A stretch of DNA of 64,000 bases from CBIHON01 sp966211965 (GTDB taxonomy: Bacteria; Pseudomonadota; Gammaproteobacteria; Burkholderiales; Burkholderiaceae_D). The notes below the pieces were generated by a model. It was not told the DNA's origin. It saw only the letters and a list, made by a program, of their open reading frames with translations, and searched no databases. Below, in pieces: positions 8,882 through 17,515 of the stretch (positions within the stretch are counted from its first letter, which is position 1; each line of letters opens with the position of its first letter). Made by a program: the position numbers and the translations under genes. Location: assembly GCA_966211965.1 (NCBI GenBank), contig CBIHON010000017.1:1-64000 (forward strand), written 5' to 3'.

Positions 8882-10282
8882 ATGAAGACTTTGCATGCCA
8901 TGCATCCCGCCAAGACCCCGATTCGTCATCTCACGCTCGCGGCCGTCCTGCTCGGCGTCGCGTGCGCGAGCGCGCCCGCCTGGGCCCAGTTCAAAACGCC
9001 GGACGGCGCCAAGCCCGCTGCCGCAGCGCCGAAGCGGATCCAACTGGCCGACGCCATCGTCGCCGTGGTCAACAACGAAGTCATTACGCGCGTCGAATTG
9101 ATGGAGCGCATGCAGATGGTGGAAGCGCGCATGAAAGCGCAGGGCGTCGCGATGCCGCCGCAAGCCGAGTTCCAGAAGCAATTGCTCGAACGCCTGATCG
9201 TCGATCGCGCCCAGTTGCAACTGGCCAAGGATTTCGGCATCAAGGTCGACGACATCATGCTCGACCGCGCAGTCGGCCGCATTGCCGAGCAGAACAAGAT
9301 GTCGATGCAGGATTTCCGCAACCAGGTCGAACGCGAAGGCATGAGTTTCGCCCGCTTCCGCGAAGAGATCCGCGAAGAGATCCTGTTGCAGCGCCTGCGC
9401 GAACGCGAAGTCGACAACAAGATCCAGATTTCGGAATCGGAAATCGACAACTACCTCGGCACGGAGTCCGGCGCGCGCCAGGCGCAGCAGGAATTCAACC
9501 TGGCCCAGATCCTGGTGCGGATTCCGGAAAACGCCTCGGCCGAGCAAATCGCCGCGCGCCGCCAGCGCGCCGAAGAAGTGCTGCGTCAATTGCATAGCGG
9601 CGGCGATTTCGCCAAGCTGGCCGTGACCTATTCCGATTCGAACGACGCCTTGAAGGGCGGCGACCTTGGCTGGCGCGACCAGAACCGTCTGCCCCAGCTT
9701 TTCCTCGATGCCGTCGCCAACCTGAAGCCCGGCGAGATCTCGGGAATCGTAAAAAGCGCCAACGGCTTCCATATCGTGAAGCTGGCCGGCAAGCGCGCCG
9801 CCAGCGTGATGAAAGGCGGCACCGCGCCCGCGACCGTGGAGCAGACCCATGCGCGCCATATCCTGATCAAGGTCAATCAACTGGTCAGCGCGGCCGATGC
9901 CAAGCGCAAACTGACCGAACTGAAACAGCGCCTCGACAACAAGGCGGCAAAATTCGAAGACTTGGCCAAATCGTTTTCCAACGACTTATCCGCTTCCAAG
10001 GGCGGCGATCTGGGCTGGATTTATCCGGGCGATACCGTGCCGGAATTCGAGGCGGCGATGAAGGCCTTGAAGCCGGGCGAAGTCAGCGAGCCGGTCGAAT
10101 CGCCCTTCGGCTATCACCTGATCGAAGTCCTGGAGCGCAAGACCGACGATGTCTCGCAAGAGCGCCAGCGCTTCGCGGCGCGCCAGGTGATCCGCGAACG
10201 CAAGCTGGAGGAGGCAACCCAGGACTGGCTGCGCCAGGTACGCGACCGCGCCTATGTCGAATACCGCAGCGACGAAAAATAA
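8882..10282 (+). CDS. surA: Periplasmic chaperone and peptidyl-prolyl isomerase SurA
   Basis: Chaperone for outer-membrane proteins including LptD. The 466-residue protein has a signal peptide (hydrophobic stretch about 17-33, cleavage near APAWAQ), an N-terminal SurA chaperone domain starting IVAVVNNEVITRVELMERM, and two parvulin domains. Each parvulin domain is marked by a GGDLGW segment (about residues 257-262 and 375-380), the first after FNLAQILVRIPE and the second after ARHILIKV. The gene lies between lptD and pdxA, and its 3' end overlaps the most upstream pdxA start by 29 bases, indicating one transcript. Confidence 0.96.
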   Translation: MKTLHAMHPAKTPIRHLTLAAVLLGVACASAPAWAQFKTPDGAKPAAAAPKRIQLADAIVAVVNNEVITRVELMERMQMVEARMKAQGVAMPPQAEFQKQLLERLIVDRAQLQLAKDFGIKVDDIMLDRAVGRIAEQNKMSMQDFRNQVEREGMSFARFREEIREEILLQRLREREVDNKIQISESEIDNYLGTESGARQAQQEFNLAQILVRIPENASAEQIAARRQRAEEVLRQLHSGGDFAKLAVTYSDSNDALKGGDLGWRDQNRLPQLFLDAVANLKPGEISGIVKSANGFHIVKLAGKRAASVMKGGTAPATVEQTHARHILIKVNQLVSAADAKRKLTELKQRLDNKAAKFEDLAKSFSNDLSASKGGDLGWIYPGDTVPEFEAAMKALKPGEVSEPVESPFGYHLIEVLERKTDDVSQERQRFAARQVIRERKLEEATQDWLRQVRDRAYVEYRSDEK

Positions 10283-11342
10283 TGTTCCGCAATCTTTCCT
10301 TTCCGGCGTCGTGAGCGCGCGCCCGACTCTCGCCGTCACCTGCGGCGAACCTGCCGGCATCGGCCCCGAGATCGCCCTTAGAGCGGCTTGGGAATTGCGC
10401 GCGCAATTCAATTGCGTGCTGATCGGCGATTCTTCTTTCCTGTCGATCTGCGCCGCGGCGATCGATCCGGCGATCCGGCTGCTTGCGCTGTCGCTGGAGG
10501 CGGTACGCAATAGCGGCTTGCCGGATTTGCCGGCCGACCGGATTGCGGTGGTCGATTGCATGCTGGCGGCGCCGGTGGTGGCCGGCCGGCTCGATGCGCA
10601 AAACGGCCGCTATGTATTGCAGTCGCTGGATATCGCAATCGAAGGTGCGCAGCAAGGCTGGTTCGACGCGATCGTCACCGCTCCGCTGCAAAAGAGCACC
10701 ATCAACGATGCCGGCGTACCGTTCACCGGCCATACCGAATACCTTGCTGAAAAGACCGGCACGCCTCAGGTGGTGATGATGCTGGCCGGCGGTACGCCGC
10801 TGCTGCGGGTGGCGTTGGCCACCACCCACCTGCCCTTGAAAGACGTTGCGGCTGCGATCACCTTCGACGGCCTGGCGCGTACGCTTGATATTCTGCACGG
10901 AGATTTGCAGCGCAAGTTCGGCCTGGCCCGGCCGCGTATCCTGGTCACAGGCTTGAACCCGCATGCGGGCGAGGGCGGTTATCTCGGACGAGAAGAAATC
11001 GATGTCATCACGCCGGTGCTGCAAGCCGCGCAAGCCAAAGGAATGGCGGTCAACGGCCCGTTTCCGGCCGACACGCTGTTCCAGCCGAGGCACCTGGAAC
11101 AAGCCGATTGCGTGCTTGCGATGTACCATGACCAGGGGTTGCCGGTGTTGAAGTTCGCCAGCTTCGGGCATGGCGTCAATATCACGCTCGGCTTGCCGAT
11201 CATACGCACCTCGGTGGACCACGGCACCGCGCTTGATCTGGCGGCACAAGGGTTCGGGCATGCGGACCATGGCAGCATGATGGCGGCGATCAAGGTGGCG
11301 GCGCAGATGGTTGTGGCGGGCTCCGGTCGGTCAAGCAGTTAA
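10254..11342 (+). CDS. pdxA: 4-hydroxythreonine-4-phosphate dehydrogenase
   Basis: NAD-dependent, metal-requiring enzyme of the DXP-dependent vitamin B6 pathway, acting before PdxJ. The PdxA family is recognised from TCGEPAGIGPEIAL near the N terminus, TAPLQKSTINDAG, GHTEYLAE and the C-terminal MYHDQGLPVLKFASFGHGVNITLGLP, which holds metal-binding histidines. The ATG at 10254 gives 362 residues but overlaps surA by 29 bases. A GTG at 10311, giving a protein that begins SARPTLAVTCGEP after its first residue, is equally plausible and closer to the usual length of about 330-345. The lptD-surA-pdxA-rsmA order matches E. coli. Confidence 0.94.
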   Translation: MSNTAATKNNVPQSFLSGVVSARPTLAVTCGEPAGIGPEIALRAAWELRAQFNCVLIGDSSFLSICAAAIDPAIRLLALSLEAVRNSGLPDLPADRIAVVDCMLAAPVVAGRLDAQNGRYVLQSLDIAIEGAQQGWFDAIVTAPLQKSTINDAGVPFTGHTEYLAEKTGTPQVVMMLAGGTPLLRVALATTHLPLKDVAAAITFDGLARTLDILHGDLQRKFGLARPRILVTGLNPHAGEGGYLGREEIDVITPVLQAAQAKGMAVNGPFPADTLFQPRHLEQADCVLAMYHDQGLPVLKFASFGHGVNITLGLPIIRTSVDHGTALDLAAQGFGHADHGSMMAAIKVAAQMVVAGSGRSSS

Positions 11343-11420
11343 ATATATTCGCATAAAAAGCCGCTCCACCTGCCCTGCGAGGCTGAATCGTTCAGGGGGG
11401 CGATCGAAAAAAGCGAGGAC

Positions 11421-11453
11421 CAGTTCCCTCTCCCGCGAGGGGTGAGGGAACTG
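11421..11453. repeat. REP-like palindrome between pdxA and rsmA
   Basis: An inverted repeat: CAGTTCCCTC plus TCCC on the left, loop GCGA, and GGGGT plus GAGGGAACTG on the right. It has the CCCTCTCCCGCGAGGGG core that recurs imperfectly at 15131 in this window. There is no T-run, so it is more like a dispersed palindrome than a terminator. Confidence 0.6.
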
Positions 11454-11484
11454 TCCCCGGCATGTTGGCAATCCAGGCTCTCAA

Positions 11485-12261
11485 ATGAATCACATTCCCC
11501 GTAAACGCTTCGGCCAAAATTTCCTGACCGACCAGGCGGTACTGCACGATATCATCCGTGCCATCGATCCCAAGCCCGGCGATACGATGGTCGAAATCGG
11601 TCCTGGCCTGGCTGCGATGACGCGCCTGTTGCTGGATTCGCTCAAGCAATTGCATGTGGTCGAACTGGACCGCGACTTGGTCGCGGGGCTGAAAAAGAGC
11701 TTCGATCCGGCGAGGCTGATCGTGCATGCCGGCGATGCCCTGCAATTCGATTTTTCTGAAATTCCAGTACCCCCGGAGCGTAAGCTGCGCGTGGTCGGCA
11801 ACCTGCCTTACAACATTTCAAGCCCATTGCTGTTTCGCTTGAGCGAGATCGCGCCGCTGGTGCAGGACCAGCACTTCATGCTGCAAAAGGAAGTGGTCGA
11901 GCGCATGGTGGCCGAGCCGGGCAGCAAGGTATATGGCCGCTTGTCGGTGATGCTGCAATGGCGCTACCACATGGAGTTGATGTTCATCGTCCCGCCCACC
12001 GCTTTTGATCCGCCGCCCCGCGTCGATTCGGCTATCGTGCGCATGATTCCGCTGGCGCAGCCGCTGGCCTGCGATCAGGCCAAGCTGGAGCAGGTGGTGT
12101 TGAAGGCCTTTTCGCAGCGGCGCAAGGTGATTCGCAACTGCTTGGCCGGCATGTTCACCGAGAATGAGCTGATCGATGCCGGCGTGAATCCGCAGGACCG
12201 GCCGGAGGCGGTGGCATTGAAGCAGTTTGTGGCCTTGGCAAATCGCTTGCCCGGCTTTTGA
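11485..12261 (+). CDS. rsmA: 16S rRNA dimethyladenosine transferase
   Basis: Dimethylates two adjacent adenines in the 3'-terminal hairpin of 16S rRNA late in 30S assembly (KsgA). At 258 residues it carries RKRFGQNFLTD at the N terminus, the SAM motif VEIGPGLAAMTRLLL, and the catalytic NLPYNISSPLLF (NLPY motif), all diagnostic of the KsgA/Dim1 family. It is last in the lptD-surA-pdxA run, separated from pdxA by a palindrome, and convergent with gloA. Confidence 0.97.
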   Translation: MNHIPRKRFGQNFLTDQAVLHDIIRAIDPKPGDTMVEIGPGLAAMTRLLLDSLKQLHVVELDRDLVAGLKKSFDPARLIVHAGDALQFDFSEIPVPPERKLRVVGNLPYNISSPLLFRLSEIAPLVQDQHFMLQKEVVERMVAEPGSKVYGRLSVMLQWRYHMELMFIVPPTAFDPPPRVDSAIVRMIPLAQPLACDQAKLEQVVLKAFSQRRKVIRNCLAGMFTENELIDAGVNPQDRPEAVALKQFVALANRLPGF

Positions 12262-12319
12262 TTCTGCTGCCGCTGCGCCTGTCTTCTTTGGCCTGACGCA
12301 CACTCCCGGCTTTATCGCC

Positions 12320-12709
12320 TCAAGCCTCTTTGCGCTCGATCAATTCGATCTTGTACCCGTCCGGGTCTTGCACGAACGCGATCACGCTCGTGCCGCCTTT
12401 CACCGGACCTGCTTCGCGCGTGACGCTGCCGCCCTGGGCCTTGATGGCTGCGCAGGTCTGGTAAGCGTCCTCGACGGCGATGGCGATGTGGCCGTAGGCG
12501 GTGCCGATATCGTACTGATCGACGCCGTAGTTATAGGTCAATTCGAGTTCCGCATGATCCGGGTTGGTGCCGTAGCCGACGAAGGCCAGCATATATTTTT
12601 GCTCGGGCCGGTCGGTGGTGCGCAGCAGTTTCATGCCGAGCAGCTTGGTATAGAAATCGATCGAGCGCTGCAGGTCGCCGACTCGCAGCATGGTATGGAG
12701 GATGCGCAT
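12320..12709 (-). CDS. gloA: Lactoylglutathione lyase (glyoxalase I)
   Basis: Isomerises the hemithioacetal of methylglyoxal and glutathione to S-lactoylglutathione. The 129-residue protein has the paired beta-alpha-beta-beta-beta modules of the family, starting MRILHTMLRVGDLQRSIDFYTKLLGMKLL and including HAELELTYNYGVDQYDIGTAYGHIAIAV with metal ligands His and Glu and GHIA. It is the last gene of the long minus-strand run and lies 18 bases after the metallopeptidase gene. Confidence 0.96.
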   Translation of the reverse strand: MRILHTMLRVGDLQRSIDFYTKLLGMKLLRTTDRPEQKYMLAFVGYGTNPDHAELELTYNYGVDQYDIGTAYGHIAIAVEDAYQTCAAIKAQGGSVTREAGPVKGGTSVIAFVQDPDGYKIELIERKEA

Positions 12710-12727
12710 GTTTGTCTCGGTAAAAAA

Positions 12728-13642
12728 TCAGAAAACCGGCAGTGTTTCCGGCGCCTGTTCGCGCAAGGCTTTCTTTGCGGCCTGGAATTCCGGGAACACC
12801 GATTGCACCGTGGCCCAGAACCGGGGACTGTGGTTCATCTCGCGCAGGTGCGAAAGCTCGTGCGCGATCACGTAATCGATCAAGGGCTGCGAAAAGTGTA
12901 TCAGCCGCCAGTTCAACCGGATCTTGCCGTCCGCGGTGCAAGAGCCCCACTGTGTCATGGCCGACGACAAAGCGAATGAGCGATAGCTGACTTCCAATTT
13001 TGCCGCGTAGACCGGCAACCGTTCGGCAAAGATCCGGCGTGCTTCCTGTTGCAGCCAGCCTTGCACGCGGTCTTTCAATTGCTGTTCACCGGCGTCCGGC
13101 GGCAGGCCGATGGTCAATTCGCGCGTGAGGCTATCGAAAGCGACGCCGCAATTTTGCGCCGCGACGATGCGCAGCGTGATGTCGGCGCCGAGATAGGACA
13201 GCGTGCCGCCGTCGCGCCATTGCATCTGCGGTTGCAGGCGGCGTGCGGCGCGTTCGCGGCGGTCGACCAGCTTGGCGAAAATCCAGCGCTGCTTGCCGCG
13301 GATCGCGTTGTCGATTTCGGCCAGCGTCACCCATTTCGGCGCCGTGACGCGCAGTCCCTCGTCATCGATCAGGAAACCGATCGAGCGCCGCTTGGAACGT
13401 TGCAGGCGGTAATCGAGCACATGCTCGTTGAGCTGGATGCGGCGCATGCCGTGCGGCACCGCAGGCGGCGGCGCAGGCGGCCGCAATTGCTGCGCATGCG
13501 TTGATGCCGGGTGATCGACTTTCGGTAGAGGAGAGGGATCAGGAGAGGGAAAATCAAACGGCAGCGCTAGTTGATTCGGGTCGGGCGTGGTTTGTCGGAG
13601 GAGCTTTTTCAAGAAATTCAGGACAGTCACGATTTTATTCAT
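12728..13642 (-). CDS. YgjP/SprT-like zinc metallopeptidase (DUF45)
   Basis: A 304-residue protein with a C-terminal zinc-protease signature VIAHELSHLREMNHSPRFWATV (HExxH with the third His ten residues on) and the preceding TQWGSCTADGKIRLNWRLI segment of the YgjP-like family. The N-terminal 60 residues are proline-rich and probably disordered, and an IGFLIDDEGLRVTAPKW segment leads into the domain. The start MNKIVTVLNFL at 13642 is preferred over an upstream in-frame codon at 13684. Its function is unknown beyond the fold; it sits between plsC and gloA, a placement common in this group. Confidence 0.85.
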   Translation of the reverse strand: MNKIVTVLNFLKKLLRQTTPDPNQLALPFDFPSPDPSPLPKVDHPASTHAQQLRPPAPPPAVPHGMRRIQLNEHVLDYRLQRSKRRSIGFLIDDEGLRVTAPKWVTLAEIDNAIRGKQRWIFAKLVDRRERAARRLQPQMQWRDGGTLSYLGADITLRIVAAQNCGVAFDSLTRELTIGLPPDAGEQQLKDRVQGWLQQEARRIFAERLPVYAAKLEVSYRSFALSSAMTQWGSCTADGKIRLNWRLIHFSQPLIDYVIAHELSHLREMNHSPRFWATVQSVFPEFQAAKKALREQAPETLPVF

Positions 13643-13694
13643 TGCCGAACCGGAATGCGCTGCGCCGTATGTCGTGCAGCGCATCTTGGGCCCA

Positions 13695-14426
13695 TTAATA
13701 TGCGCCAGGTGAAATAACCCGCATTTCAGATTCTATCCAATTTTCCACCTGTTGCATCAACTCGTTTGCAGACAATCCTGCGGGCGATATCGGTTTGCCA
13801 ATCGATACCGTAACCAAGCCCGGTTTCTTGATGAAGGAATTCTTCGGCCAGCATTCCCCTGCGTTGTGCGCGATCGGCACCACCACGGTATTCGTCTCGA
13901 TAGCCAGGCGCGTACCGCCGCCTTTGTATTTCCCGCGTTGCCCGACGGGGATGCGCGTGCCTTCCGGGAACATGATGATCCACTGGCCGTCGGCCAAGCG
14001 TTTCCTGCCCTGGGTCACGACTTGCGCAAAGGCGTCCTTGCCCTTGTTGCGATCGATCGGGATCATGCGCAACAGGCCCAGCGCCCAGCCGAAAAATGGC
14101 ACGTAGAGCAATTCCTTTTTGAACACGAAGACCAGCGGACGCGGCATGGTGCAAAGTAAAAAGATTGTTTCCCATGCGGACTGGTGCTTGCTCAGCAGGA
14201 TCACCGGTTCATCGGGAAGATTTTCATATCCTTTGAACCGGTAGCGGATGCCGCACAAGACTTTTGCCAGCCAGACGATGAAGACGTTCCAGCGCGAGGT
14301 GACGTAATAGCGCTGGTTGTAAGGCAGCGGCGCGGCCAGGAAACAGACGCATGCCCAAATCGGCGTGATGACGGCCATGATCAGGGCAAACAAAAACGAG
14401 CGCAGGAATAAGAGGGGGCGTGACAT
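13695..14426 (-). CDS. plsC: 1-acyl-sn-glycerol-3-phosphate acyltransferase
   Basis: Acylates lysophosphatidate to phosphatidate at the inner membrane. The 243-residue protein has an N-terminal membrane segment (about residues 6-33), the acceptor motif SKHQSAWETIFL, the FPEGTRIPVGQ motif and the VVPIAHNAGECW segment. The first motif is H-x4-E rather than the usual H-x4-D, a conservative change I believe is common in betaproteobacterial members. It follows gmhB in an operon linked to glyS, and 52 bases separate its stop from the metallopeptidase start. Confidence 0.92.
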   Translation of the reverse strand: MSRPLLFLRSFLFALIMAVITPIWACVCFLAAPLPYNQRYYVTSRWNVFIVWLAKVLCGIRYRFKGYENLPDEPVILLSKHQSAWETIFLLCTMPRPLVFVFKKELLYVPFFGWALGLLRMIPIDRNKGKDAFAQVVTQGRKRLADGQWIIMFPEGTRIPVGQRGKYKGGGTRLAIETNTVVVPIAHNAGECWPKNSFIKKPGLVTVSIGKPISPAGLSANELMQQVENWIESEMRVISPGAY

Positions 14427-14523
14427 TGAGTCTCCAGAGTGAATACGGCAAAGTGTGCTTTTTAGCAGCCAAGCACCGGCGGACCGTTACAGTCCGCCAA
14501 GTTTGAATGTTGGCGCAAGAGGA

Positions 14524-15084
14524 TTAAGCTGCGGCAGAAACCTCGACCGGTCCCTGCAATAAATGATCCACTACTGCGGACAGGTTGGGAAAAACCATGG
14601 TTCCTGGCGGCAAGCCACCCTTGTCCAGAGTTTTTTCGCCTTTGCCGGTCAGGACCAGATAAGGATCGCAGCCCACAACGAAGCCAGCCTGCAGATCGCG
14701 CAACGAATCGCCGACTATAGGCACGCCCTTCAAGCCGAGCTCGAAGCGCCGTGCAATTGCATGCATCATGCCGGGCTTCGGCTTGCGGCAATCGCAACTG
14801 TCTGCGGCCGCATGCGGGCAAAAGAAAATCGCGTCGATATCGGCGCCGGCTAATTGCGCCGCGGTGTGCATTTTCTGGTGAATCGAATTCAAGACCGGCA
14901 TGTTGAACAAGCCGCGCGCGATGCCGGACTGGTTGGTCGCGACCACCACGCGATAGCCGGCCTGATTCAGGCGCGCGATGGCTTCCAGCGAGCCGGGGAT
15001 GGGGGTCCACTCATCCGGCGATTTGATGAAGTCATCGGAGTCCTGGTTGATGACGCCGTCGCGATCGAGAATAATCAGTTTCAT
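14524..15084 (-). CDS. gmhB: D-glycero-beta-D-manno-heptose-1,7-bisphosphate 7-phosphatase
   Basis: HAD-family phosphatase in ADP-heptose synthesis for the LPS inner core. The 186-residue protein begins MKLIILDRDGVINQDSDDF with the DxDG nucleophile motif. It has the structural zinc cluster CPHAAADSCDCRKPKPGM that marks GmhB and histidinol phosphatases, and the C-terminal GDSLRDLQAGF. Placement between glyS and plsC matches other Burkholderiales. LptD and PlsC, also in this window, act in the same envelope. Confidence 0.95.
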   Translation of the reverse strand: MKLIILDRDGVINQDSDDFIKSPDEWTPIPGSLEAIARLNQAGYRVVVATNQSGIARGLFNMPVLNSIHQKMHTAAQLAGADIDAIFFCPHAAADSCDCRKPKPGMMHAIARRFELGLKGVPIVGDSLRDLQAGFVVGCDPYLVLTGKGEKTLDKGGLPPGTMVFPNLSAVVDHLLQGPVEVSAAA

Positions 15085-15130
15085 GCTGAATCTTTACGGA
15101 AATGGCTAAGCATTTCCGTCATGTTGCTCC

Positions 15131-15154
15131 CCTCTCCCGCGAGCGGCAGAGAGG
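15131..15154. repeat. REP-like palindrome between gmhB and glyS
   Basis: CCTCTC at 15131-15136 pairs with GAGAGG at 15149-15154, with CCGC/GCGG inside and GAG as the loop. The sequence shares the CCTCTCCCGCGAG core with the palindrome at 11421. The surrounding gap 15085-15287 (203 bases) holds no gene. Confidence 0.5.
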
Positions 15155-15287
15155 TTGGGAGGTGAAGCGGGGAATTCATGCGGCATACCGCACGTCCGCT
15201 GAACGGATCTGGCTTGCAAGCCGGATCGCGCATTACAAGTGAAGGCGGTCGCTGAAGGCGCATTTGTGTTGGTTCCAACAATCCGGG

Positions 15288-17384
15288 TTAAGCCGCCAAT
15301 TTGGAAATATCCGCGACCCGATTCATCATCCCATGCAAGCTGGATAAAAGTGCAATGCGATTATTGCGCAATTGCGCGTCTTCGGCCATCACCATCACGT
15401 CGTTGAAGAAGGCATCGACGTTATCGCGCAGATGGGCCAGCGCCTTCAGGGTACCGGCGAAATCGCCTTGCGCGAAGGCGGCATCGACTTGCGGTTTCAA
15501 TGCGGTCATCGCCGAGTACAGGCCTTGTTCCGCGGTTTCCTTCAGCAAGCCATCCTGCACCGTGCCGGCCGCGCCATCAGTCTTTTTCAGGATGTTGGTG
15601 ATGCGCTTGTTGGCGGCGGCGAGCGACTCCGCTTCCGGCAGGGCCGCAAAGGCCTGCACGGCGTTGAGGCGCTCAGTGATGTTGTCTAGCGTGTCGGGGT
15701 TTTGCGCGACGACGGCTTCGACTTCGTTCTGCGCAAAGCCGCGTTCGCGCAGCAGGCCGCGTAAACGGTCGAGCAGGAATGCCGCTACATCGGCGGATGG
15801 GTCCTTGAAGTTGGTGTTGCCGGCAAAGAGTTGCACGGCATCGGTCAGCAAGCTGTTGAGCGACAGCGACAAACGTTTTTCAATCAGCATGCGCAACACG
15901 CCCAATGCATGGCGGCGCAGCGCAAACGGGTCCTTGTCACCGGTCGGTTGCAAACCGATGCCCCAGATCCCCACCAGTGTTTCCAATTTGTCGGCCAGCG
16001 CGACAGCGGTGCCGGTTTGCGTCGCAGGCAAGGCATCGCCCGCGAAGCGCGGCTGATAGTGTTCCGATGCGGCCATCGCCACCTCTTCATGTTCGCCGTC
16101 ATGCCGCGCGTAGTAAGTGCCCATGATGCCTTGCAATTCCGGGAATTCGCCCACCATGTCGGTCAGCAGATCGGTCTTTGCCAGCAATGCGCCGCGCTCG
16201 GCCAGCACGACATCGGCGCCCAATGCGCGTGCGATTTTGCCGGCCAGGGTTTTGACGCGTTCGGTGCGCTGCGCTTGCGTACCGAGCTTGTTGTGATACA
16301 CCACATTGGCCAAGCCGGGCAGGCGATCCGCCAGTTTCTTTTTCTTGTCCTGCTCAAAGAAAAATTTCGCGTCCGACAAGCGTGGACGCACCACGCGTTC
16401 GTTGCCGCCGACGATGTGCTGCGGGTCGCTGGTTTCGAGGTTCGACACGATCAGGAAACGTGAGCGCAGTTTGCCGTGCGCATCGGTCAGCGCAAAATAT
16501 TTCTGGTTGGTTTGCATCGTCAGGATCAGGCACTCCTGCGGCACTGACAAAAACTCCGGCTCGAAATTACAGGCGTATACCACCGGCCATTCGACCAGGG
16601 CGCTGACTTCATCGAGCAGCGATTCCGGCATCAGGACCTGGTCGACGCCGGCTTGATCGAGCAGGGCGGAGCGGATTTTTTCCTTGCGTGCGCTGACCCC
16701 GGCGATGACCTTGCCTTGCGCTTCGAGCGTCGCCGCATAGCTGTCGGCGTCGGCGATCGCCAATTCGCCTTGCGACAGGAAGCGGTGGCCGAGCGTGACC
16801 CGGCCGGCGGCCAGGCCGAGAATCGCGATCGGCACCACGCTGCTGCCATGCAGGGCGATCAGTTTGTGGACCGGCCGCACGAATTGAACCGTGGAGCCGT
16901 CCGGGCGCTGGTAACTCATGACCTTGGGAATCGGCAGCTTGCCGATGCTGTCTTCCAGCGCGGCTTGCAAGCCGGTATGCAGTTCGGAACCGGGTGCGAT
17001 GTAGGTATAGAAAAAGCTGTCGGCCTTGCCGTCGGCGGCACGCTCCAGGTCGCCGAGCGTGATCGCGTCGGCTCGCGTCGCGCCGGCCAGGGCCGCCAAT
17101 TTTTTGAGCAGCGGCGCGGTTGGCTGGCCTTCCTTGTCGAGCGCGACCGATACCGGCAACACTTTTTCACGGATCGATTTGTCAGGCGACGTGGTGCGCA
17201 CCCTGGTGATCGATACGGCCAGGCGGCGCGGCGTGGCGTAGGCGGTGGCGACCGAATCGGCTTCGAGGAAATCGCGCGATTTCAAGCCGTTGACGATGCC
17301 GGCGGCGAAGGCCTCGCCCAGTTTTGCGAGGGCTTTCGGCGGAAGTTCTTCGGTGAGGAGTTCGACTAATAATGTTTGATTCAT
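15288..17384 (-). CDS. glyS: Glycine-tRNA ligase beta subunit
   Basis: Beta subunit of the alpha2-beta2 type glycyl-tRNA synthetase, which binds tRNA. At 698 residues it is full length (E. coli 689), starting MNQTLLVELLTEELPPKALAKLGEAF and ending in an anticodon-binding-like helical region with VMAEDAQLRNNRIALLSSL. HD-type motifs (YARHDGEHEE) lie in the middle. The alpha subunit gene lies just upstream at 17516-18427, and gmhB follows downstream. Confidence 0.98.
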   Translation of the reverse strand: MNQTLLVELLTEELPPKALAKLGEAFAAGIVNGLKSRDFLEADSVATAYATPRRLAVSITRVRTTSPDKSIREKVLPVSVALDKEGQPTAPLLKKLAALAGATRADAITLGDLERAADGKADSFFYTYIAPGSELHTGLQAALEDSIGKLPIPKVMSYQRPDGSTVQFVRPVHKLIALHGSSVVPIAILGLAAGRVTLGHRFLSQGELAIADADSYAATLEAQGKVIAGVSARKEKIRSALLDQAGVDQVLMPESLLDEVSALVEWPVVYACNFEPEFLSVPQECLILTMQTNQKYFALTDAHGKLRSRFLIVSNLETSDPQHIVGGNERVVRPRLSDAKFFFEQDKKKKLADRLPGLANVVYHNKLGTQAQRTERVKTLAGKIARALGADVVLAERGALLAKTDLLTDMVGEFPELQGIMGTYYARHDGEHEEVAMAASEHYQPRFAGDALPATQTGTAVALADKLETLVGIWGIGLQPTGDKDPFALRRHALGVLRMLIEKRLSLSLNSLLTDAVQLFAGNTNFKDPSADVAAFLLDRLRGLLRERGFAQNEVEAVVAQNPDTLDNITERLNAVQAFAALPEAESLAAANKRITNILKKTDGAAGTVQDGLLKETAEQGLYSAMTALKPQVDAAFAQGDFAGTLKALAHLRDNVDAFFNDVMVMAEDAQLRNNRIALLSSLHGMMNRVADISKLAA

Positions 17385-17407
17385 GGGTAACCTACGTTTT
17401 TCCTGAT

Positions 17408-17452
17408 CTCTCCCTCCCTTTCAAGGGGAGGGCCGGGGAGGGGATGGGTTTC
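17408..17452. repeat. GGGGAGGG-type dispersed palindrome
   Basis: CTCTCCCTCCCTTTCAAGGGGAGGG folds as a short imperfect hairpin and resembles the CCCTCTCC/GGGGAGAGG dispersed repeats seen in many proteobacterial genomes. It sits between glyQ and glyS. The fold is imperfect and the match is by eye. Confidence 0.4.
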
Positions 17453-17484
17453 GGCTGCTTATTTCGGCGGCTTATCGAGGCCGC

Positions 17485-17510
17485 GGGTGGACACGAAAAC
17501 GTGTCTGCCC
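17485..17510. repeat. REP-like palindrome after glyQ
   Basis: GGGTGGACACG, loop AAAA, CGTGTCTGCCC: eleven-base arms with two mismatches, five bases from the glyQ stop. It lacks a U-run on the glyQ strand. It resembles the GGGCGGACACGG element at 34277, with which it shares the GGACACG core. Confidence 0.5.
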
Positions 17511-17515
17511 TACGA

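Noticed and set aside
7562..9880. A 772-codon minus-strand frame opposite lptD and surA
   Set aside because: It spans two real plus-strand genes and their junction; it is an antisense artefact of GC-rich codon use.
13695..14426. PlsC as inactive because the first motif is H-x4-E rather than H-x4-D
   Set aside because: The acidic residue is conserved, all other motifs are intact, and I believe the same variant is common in betaproteobacterial PlsC.
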